Positions 59,130 to 64,000 of a stretch of 64,000 nucleotides of DNA are shown here, in pieces. The DNA is taken from assembly GCF_023078335.1 (NCBI RefSeq), contig NZ_CP095550.1, forward strand, positions 2,524,001-2,588,000. Direction: 5' to 3'. Numbering within the stretch: position 1 is the stretch's first letter; each line of letters starts with the position of its first letter. This DNA comes from Metabacillus endolithicus (GTDB lineage Bacteria; Bacillota; Bacilli; Bacillales; Bacillaceae). A model generated the notes under the pieces. It saw only the letters and a list, made by a program, of their open reading frames with translations. It did not search any database and had not been told where the DNA came from. The position numbers and the translations under genes are program-made.

Positions 59130-60059
59130 TTAGTTCTTGTATTGAAATCCAAAGATCAAAAAAACAACTATTCTATCTATGTCCTCTATTAATTGTATGT
59201 CCGATAAAAAACTGCTATATTTAAGCGAACCTCTTCTAGTTCTTTTATACTGAATTAAAATTCTATAAATGGGCTTATTCAATTGCGCTTGGGCATACCC
59301 CAACTCGAAAGGCATCCAATTAGAATATCTTGAATTCTTACTATCAATATAAAAAAAGTTATCTGAGTTTTTCAGAGCTTTTAGAATTTTTTCTGTGATT
59401 TCTTCATTTGAATATTCTTTAATAAAATTCTCTCTTTCAAAACTTACTTCCAAGTTATATAACTGACTATTCTCTTTTTCGCTAAGGTATTCAGAAAATA
59501 TAGATATTATTTTTTGAGTCGCTCTTAAATAATTTAACTGATAATCATCTAACCAGTCCACATATGAAGTCAAATCATGCTCGTACAATAATAAAAGTTT
59601 AAGTCCCATGATTTCCCGAGCATCAATACTACTATGTGAAAGAAATACATCGTACCTTGAACGATTAAAATACTTCTTAAATTTAAATGTTAGCATCATT
59701 ATTAAACGTGATTGATAATATACTCTTACTTGATCTAAAATTTCAATTTCCGATTTATCATATATTCCCAATTCTTTACTAGTTAAAAGAAAAATGTCAT
59801 TACCATGTCTCTCCAAAACAGAAACGCGTATCTGTTCTGTGGGTAATTGATCTAGTTTTAGAATAATATTTAATATATTAACTATCACTCTACTATCATT
59901 TTCAGAAATTTCTTTAATGCTGTCTTCATTAATTATTCTTTTTAACCTCTCATCAAGAGTAGATTCCTTATCTTCTAATCTTTTAAGAATATCCATTAGG
60001 TCGCTTATAAAAATATTTAAATACTTATATAAAACGTTCTCTATTAGTGTTATCTTCAT
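59130..60059 (-). CDS. TIR-domain protein, Thoeris sensor 3
   Basis: About 309 residues from the ATG at 60059 (TGGGAG upstream). A helical N-terminal extension (~1-135) is followed by a TIR domain: YDVFLSHSSIDAREIMGLKL, TSYVDWLDD, and SNWMPFELGYAQAQLNKPI with the conserved acidic residue of TIR NADases. Last gene of the operon with ThsA and two other TIR genes. Expected to make a cyclic ADP-ribose-type signal on infection; the extra N-terminal domain may recognise a distinct phage feature. Confidence 0.82.
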   Translation of the reverse strand: MKITLIENVLYKYLNIFISDLMDILKRLEDKESTLDERLKRIINEDSIKEISENDSRVIVNILNIILKLDQLPTEQIRVSVLERHGNDIFLLTSKELGIYDKSEIEILDQVRVYYQSRLIMMLTFKFKKYFNRSRYDVFLSHSSIDAREIMGLKLLLLYEHDLTSYVDWLDDYQLNYLRATQKIISIFSEYLSEKENSQLYNLEVSFERENFIKEYSNEEITEKILKALKNSDNFFYIDSKNSRYSNWMPFELGYAQAQLNKPIYRILIQYKRTRRGSLKYSSFLSDIQLIEDIDRIVVFLIFGFQYKN

Positions 60060-60159
60060 ATAAATCTCCCACACTGCTTTACCTTACCTAAGAATGCCTA
60101 TATGTGTTTTGCACTTTCACTTTAAAAAGGTTTATTTTGTATCTCATCATAATACAACA

Positions 60160-60651
60160 CTAATAACTCTTTCTTGTTTTTATTGCCTGCTCCACTAAAT
60201 CTTCAATACTTTCTTTTATATTATTGTAAACATTAGTGCTTATTTTATATGGTGGATTATAAAGCTTAACTACTTTGGATAATGGCTTACCATTCAAGGT
60301 AAATTCATCGAATGGATTCTCTCCTTCTGAAGTTTGTTCTCCATTTATATTTTTAAGGTTATGAATACGAATTCCAACTACACCTTTACCTAGCTCCCAT
60401 GATCTTTGAATCTCATACTTTATCCATTTTCTACCAGAAGTATTCTCTCCTACTAACACAACGGTACATGATTTTTCTCTCAATTGAGCGTCTATCCACT
60501 TTTTTATTTCCGCATCACCTTTCCGTTTGACTTCTTCCCAATCGTTATCCCTTATAGGTACATTCCCTTCAACTACCCCCATATTTCTTACCTGTGCAGC
60601 TCGCCAATTATCCTCTTTGTAATGAAAGCTAAAGAATACGTTTCTCCCCAT
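60160..60651 (-). CDS. thsB: Thoeris ThsB (DUF1863 TIR-like)
   Basis: 163 residues beginning MGRNVFFSFHYKEDNWRAAQ, the DUF1863 start motif of ThsB, then VVLVGENTSGRKWIKYEIQR with the catalytic-position Glu and GVVGIRIHNLKN. Matches the TIR-like ThsB of Bacillus cereus Thoeris in motifs and size. It makes a 1''-3' glycocyclic ADP-ribose type messenger from NAD+ that activates ThsA. Third in the operon, 60 bp after thsA. Ribosome site AGGAGG. Confidence 0.9.
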   Translation of the reverse strand: MGRNVFFSFHYKEDNWRAAQVRNMGVVEGNVPIRDNDWEEVKRKGDAEIKKWIDAQLREKSCTVVLVGENTSGRKWIKYEIQRSWELGKGVVGIRIHNLKNINGEQTSEGENPFDEFTLNGKPLSKVVKLYNPPYKISTNVYNNIKESIEDLVEQAIKTRKSY

Positions 60652-60711
60652 CTATTAATTCCTCCTAATATATTTTGTATAGTTTTCTCTACTTTTACTA
60701 TTCCAAAATAT

Positions 60712-62148
60712 CTAATGTTTCGTTAATTCATTAATTATGCTTAAAACTACCTCGATTAGCTCTGAAGGGGTTTTGTTACTATTCAAATCACTGTACAAAG
60801 GTTCTAATGATGTTATCCCTACATACCTTTCAAAATCATCCATAATTGTCTTCCATAAATGTTCAGCTGTAAAACCAGTAGCTCCAACTGGTATTGGGAT
60901 AATACCTTTATCTATAGCTAAACTAAATTCCTCTATCATTCCGGTTGCTAGGGTAATTTCACCAGTTTCTTTATTTTTCTTATTTCCAAAAACAAATATA
61001 GAGATACCCACGTTTTCAATCATTTCAGTGCGGTATTTAGTCCACAATTCTTCTAGGGGCGTTTTACCAACAGTATTTTGTGGAAATGGTCTTAGTTTTA
61101 ATCTTTCCTCTATTTTATTATCATTACTTTCATATAGTTCTTCCAACGCACCAGATATAATACAACTTCCAATTCCTAAACCAAAGCCTGATACAATATT
61201 ATTTCTATTCTTAATAATTTCCCTACTTAAATTTGATGTGAATTCAAAAGCACTTGCTTCGCTCCATTGTCCATATTCAATTGCACTTCCCGAAATAAAA
61301 ATATTTTTTCTTCTTACAATGTTTTCAATATGCTGTAATATATACGTAATTTCTTGATATTCATCTACTAATAGTACATTTATTCTATAACGTTTAAGAT
61401 CTTTAATCTTTAACTCTTGTTTAATTACAGCATAACGAAAGTCATCATCCGTATTATAATCATTCCGACTTACCTTTTTCATAAAACAATAATGATTTCT
61501 TGAATTTTCCCCTAATAAAATTCTTATCCTGCTAAGGATATAAGATAAATTAGGATCATCAAAACTAAATCCTATAAAAAGAAATGTTTTAGAGACCAAG
61601 TCTCCCTGTAGAGCTGTACTAAATAACTTACGCTTTAAGTCATAACCCTCATAATCGTCCTTTGTTAATACAGCTTCATGTGCTAAGGTTATATCCCCAT
61701 GCATTTTGTAGACAATTGCGTCTGTATTTTGTGCTGTATGTCCCAAGTTTTCAGGTACGATTTTCGCATCCACCTTTTTACTATTCGACTCTAAGCTTGT
61801 TTCAATTAATTTATCATAGTTTGTTGTCCAGAATGTTTTAATTGGTAAACGGGATAAAATCTTATGGTTATCTGTAATTTGTGCATTTTTAGTGAACTCT
61901 TCAATGAGTATTTGATTAATTTTTCCTCTACCATCAAATTCATTAACATGATATTGAGCTAAGGCTATTAAATCTGACTCCAAATCAATGTTTAGTTCTA
62001 TGTCTTCTGCAATTTCTCTCATTAACTCCTTCCAATTCACATAACCAGCAGGTTGAGATAAACCTGCTCCAGCAAAAACTGCTACATTTGATTCACTTAT
62101 TGCTTTTACATAAGTTCTTATAAATTCCCTTATCTTAGCATTAAACAT
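60712..62148 (-). CDS. thsA: Thoeris ThsA (SIR2-SLOG NADase)
   Basis: 478 residues, almost the length of B. cereus ThsA (476). The N-terminal SIR2 domain has VAVFAGAGLSQPAGYVNW, FWTTNYDKLIE (Asn110) and VYKMHGDI (His150), matching catalytic Asn112/His152. LFIGFSFDDPNLSYILSR follows, and then a C-terminal SLOG domain (IFISGSAIEYGQWS, GFGLGIGSCIISGALEEL, RPFPQNT, GISIFVFGNK) that binds the cyclic ADP-ribose signal. Binding makes ThsA degrade NAD+ and abort the infection. AAAGGAG ribosome site; 39 bp after the first TIR gene. All key residues present. Confidence 0.95.
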   Translation of the reverse strand: MFNAKIREFIRTYVKAISESNVAVFAGAGLSQPAGYVNWKELMREIAEDIELNIDLESDLIALAQYHVNEFDGRGKINQILIEEFTKNAQITDNHKILSRLPIKTFWTTNYDKLIETSLESNSKKVDAKIVPENLGHTAQNTDAIVYKMHGDITLAHEAVLTKDDYEGYDLKRKLFSTALQGDLVSKTFLFIGFSFDDPNLSYILSRIRILLGENSRNHYCFMKKVSRNDYNTDDDFRYAVIKQELKIKDLKRYRINVLLVDEYQEITYILQHIENIVRRKNIFISGSAIEYGQWSEASAFEFTSNLSREIIKNRNNIVSGFGLGIGSCIISGALEELYESNDNKIEERLKLRPFPQNTVGKTPLEELWTKYRTEMIENVGISIFVFGNKKNKETGEITLATGMIEEFSLAIDKGIIPIPVGATGFTAEHLWKTIMDDFERYVGITSLEPLYSDLNSNKTPSELIEVVLSIINELTKH

Positions 62149-62187
62149 TATGTATCAATCTCCTTTTATTTTAGGTAAATTCGGCTC

Positions 62188-62787
62188 CTAACCATGATTA
62201 TAAAATTCACTATCCTGTAACCAGTATCTCAGTTGTACATACTCATTTTTAGATTTATGTACCCAGATTTCCTCTCTATTTGTATTCCGTATTGTACCTC
62301 TTGCAACAAATGGATATAAACCTAAATATTCTTGTCCATTGTAATTATCATCATAGCTACTCTTTAAAATAGGTAATATTGCAACTTTTTGTTTAATTCC
62401 ATCGAAATATCCTAGTTCCCAAGGCATCCACAAGGAATTGTCAGAGTTCTCAGATACGGCGAAAAATAGAGACTTGCAACTTTCCATTCGTGTCCTTAAT
62501 AGATTAGCAGTTTCTTTTGATACCTTAGAACGATCTAATTGTTTGTCCTCTATCCAGTCAACATATACTGAATAACCCAGTTCCTCAATGTGATTTTTCA
62601 AACCTATTATTTTCCTTTCATCTAGAATACTGTGAGAAAGAAAAATATCATATTTTTTTTCTGTCGAGAAACTTTTAGAGGCTGCTTCCAATTGTTTCTT
62701 TGCTTCTACGCTCTCATTAAATGTATAGCTTTTTTGAATTGTCTTATATGATTTATTAATTAGTTCATTTTCTGTAAATAAAGCCAT
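62188..62787 (-). CDS. TIR-domain protein, Thoeris sensor 1
   Basis: 199 residues: a short helical N-terminus (~1-43) and a TIR domain with YDIFLSHSILDERKIIGLKN, YSVYVDWIEDKQLDRSKVSK and SLWMPWELGYFDGIKQKVAI holding the conserved Glu. First gene of the Thoeris operon. Differs from the DUF1863 ThsB in the third position, so the operon has more than one signal-making enzyme. Such multi-TIR Thoeris loci are known to widen the range of phages detected. Confidence 0.87.
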   Translation of the reverse strand: MALFTENELINKSYKTIQKSYTFNESVEAKKQLEAASKSFSTEKKYDIFLSHSILDERKIIGLKNHIEELGYSVYVDWIEDKQLDRSKVSKETANLLRTRMESCKSLFFAVSENSDNSLWMPWELGYFDGIKQKVAILPILKSSYDDNYNGQEYLGLYPFVARGTIRNTNREEIWVHKSKNEYVQLRYWLQDSEFYNHG

Positions 62788-63120
62788 CGGTAATTTCCCT
62801 CATCTTTCAGTACATATAAATGCTTTTCCAAAGATATACAGAGACCTTTACTCTTAAAAACTATAAATATTGTCTTAATACTTAAATAGATTGATTATAT
62901 TTCTAGTAGAATTACATTTAATATATAAAATTAAATACCAATTAATTCCTTATAATATTTTAGCATAATTGTTAAGATACCTACATTATTATTTGAAAAC
63001 ACCTTATCCCCTAGAAATAATGTCTATTACTTGTTATATCAGATAGAGAATAGGAATATATTATTGGATGTGCAAGTCATAATTCATGCTGGAGTTCAGG
63101 AGTCCCGCCAATAAAAGTAG
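62788..63120. other. Intergenic region, promoter area of the Thoeris operon
   Basis: AT-rich, no convincing gene. It must contain the Thoeris promoter on the minus strand, but no single pair of hexamers stands out. Confidence 0.4.
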
Positions 63121-63147
63121 AAGATGAAACCAGAGGGGTTTCATCTT
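63121..63147 (-). terminator. Weak terminator past hsdR
   Basis: AAGATGAAACC / GGTTTCATCTT, a perfect 11-bp stem; on the minus strand followed by the moderately T-rich CTACTTTTATT. Confidence 0.55.
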
Positions 63148-63176
63148 CTTAAAGGACTAAACTAGTAAATTTTATT

Positions 63177-64000
63177 TTATTTTCTTAACTCCCTATATGC
63201 CTCTTTAGCTACTTCTTCTAACACAGTATTGTAAAATGAACGATTTTCAAAAAGCTTTGAATACGATCCCATTTGTTCTAAATATAATTCCTGTGCGACC
63301 CGTTCAAATACGTCAGGAAAAATACTTCTTTCAAAAATTTCTGCATCATTATTCTGAGCAAAACGCTTTAACTTCTTATTTTCTTTTACTGCTTTTTTGT
63401 ATATTCCTTCAACAATAACTCGGTCAGAATCTGTAAATTTCCCCTCGAATCGTTCATTTACACGTTTAATTATATTTTCAAGTAGGTCATCTTCCTCTAT
63501 AGGTTTAACACTAGTGTCGATGGAATCTGGGTTTTTTAAAACGTTATAATTAGAATTTTTCTCAAGTGTAATATTTCCTTTAAAGGTCTGTTCTAGTTTA
63601 TAGTATTCCAGTTTCAATTTATCTTCTATACTAATATTCTCTCTTTTAGTCCTAGGAATAAACTTAATTAAGTAAGAAGTAAATACAAATTCTTCGTGCA
63701 GCTCTTTATCAAACATTCTTGTTAGTTGCGTTATATAGGAATACCATTTATTAAAATTGCGAATAGTTACCCTAAATGTATATTGTGTTTCTTCATCTAA
63801 CTCTTGATAACGGCTGATGATGGGCTTCAATGCACCTGCCATTTTACCTAAATCTGTATTAGTTTGCTTACCCTCTTTGAAATACATTTTTACTAATTGT
63901 TGGATATCCTGATCATTATAGACCTTGAAATTACGTAATTTCGTTTTTGTATCATAAATTAAATTAACATCAATTTCCTTATCTAGAGAAGTTACTTCAT
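63177..64000 (-). CDS. hsdR: Type I restriction enzyme subunit R (C-terminal part)
   Basis: About 273 C-terminal residues; the frame is open to the window end with no start, reading EVTSLDKEIDVNLIYDTKTK before MYFKEG. The sequence matches the helical C-terminal region of EcoR124-type HsdR: FRVTIRNFNKWYSYITQLTR, FVFTSYLIKFIP, and the ending FERVAQELYLEQMGSYSKLF. That region contacts the HsdMS core; the nuclease and helicase motor lie outside the window, and hsdM/hsdS would be expected further right. A weak terminator follows, separating it from Thoeris. Confidence 0.88.
   Translation of the reverse strand, partial: EVTSLDKEIDVNLIYDTKTKLRNFKVYNDQDIQQLVKMYFKEGKQTNTDLGKMAGALKPIISRYQELDEETQYTFRVTIRNFNKWYSYITQLTRMFDKELHEEFVFTSYLIKFIPRTKRENISIEDKLKLEYYKLEQTFKGNITLEKNSNYNVLKNPDSIDTSVKPIEEDDLLENIIKRVNERFEGKFTDSDRVIVEGIYKKAVKENKKLKRFAQNNDAEIFERSIFPDVFERVAQELYLEQMGSYSKLFENRSFYNTVLEEVAKEAYRELRK

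Noticed and set aside
60737..61357. 206-codon + strand ORF antisense to thsA
   Set aside because: Ser/Leu/Ile-rich shadow of the conserved ThsA coding strand; no ribosome site.

Overview
The window is AT-rich, low-GC Gram-positive DNA. Strong ribosome binding sites, Rex, Fur, AraR and CcpA-type sites, a SAM-I riboswitch and gene sets such as lctP-ldh, ahpCF, a YusV-type siderophore transporter and a YkpA-like ABC-F protein all point to a Bacillus-like bacterium (Bacillaceae). It has two parts: ordinary chromosome (about 1-28 kb) and an accessory region (about 29-64 kb) made of anti-phage defence genes plus a plasmid- or ICE-like replication module. Chromosomal part: lactate permease and dehydrogenase behind a Rex operator; a TolB-like propeller protein; ahpCF; a GIY-YIG protein; a large secreted GH43 arabinanase with AraR-like and cre-like sites upstream; a MerR/TipA-type regulator overlapping an ABC multidrug exporter, with a 19-bp-spacer promoter; an amino-acid ABC importer plus homocysteine methyltransferase behind a SAM riboswitch; an MTOX/sarcosine-oxidase-like flavoenzyme; a LysM-Gmad2 protein; a Fur-controlled siderophore importer; a nuclease-wHTH protein; and an ABC-F ATPase. 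Accessory part: (1) 29.8-36.6 kb, an operon of DUF3800-TPR protein, McrB-like AAA protein and DUF2357/PD-(D/E)XK/zinc-ribbon nuclease, which looks like a branched type IV (McrBC-like) restriction system; (2) 37.5-41.4 kb, an operon of HNH-like membrane protein, repeat coiled-coil tail-anchored protein and SpoVK/CbbX-type AAA+ ATPase, which I cannot match to a described system; (3) 42.1-46.0 kb, a tandem DUF262 (GmrSD-like) pair; (4) 47-49 kb, a SIR2 protein and a small partner; (5) 49.5-58.9 kb, a mobile-element core with XRE regulator, DUF3987 protein, RHH protein, replication-relaxation protein and three 107-bp-spaced direct repeats; (6) 59.1-62.8 kb, a Thoeris operon with one ThsA and three different TIR-type sensors; (7) the 3' end of a type I restriction hsdR running off the window. 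A technical point changes the annotation: at least eleven genes are broken by single-base length differences, each in a short run of one base (about 1202, 12420, 14997, 21455, 24849, 25470, 25532, 27487, 34195, 36910, 38901 and 57505). Changing each run by one base restores a continuous, family-typical protein. These are most likely sequence errors rather than pseudogenes, and the genes are described here as reconstructed. One whole gene (36788-37275) is visible only after such a correction.
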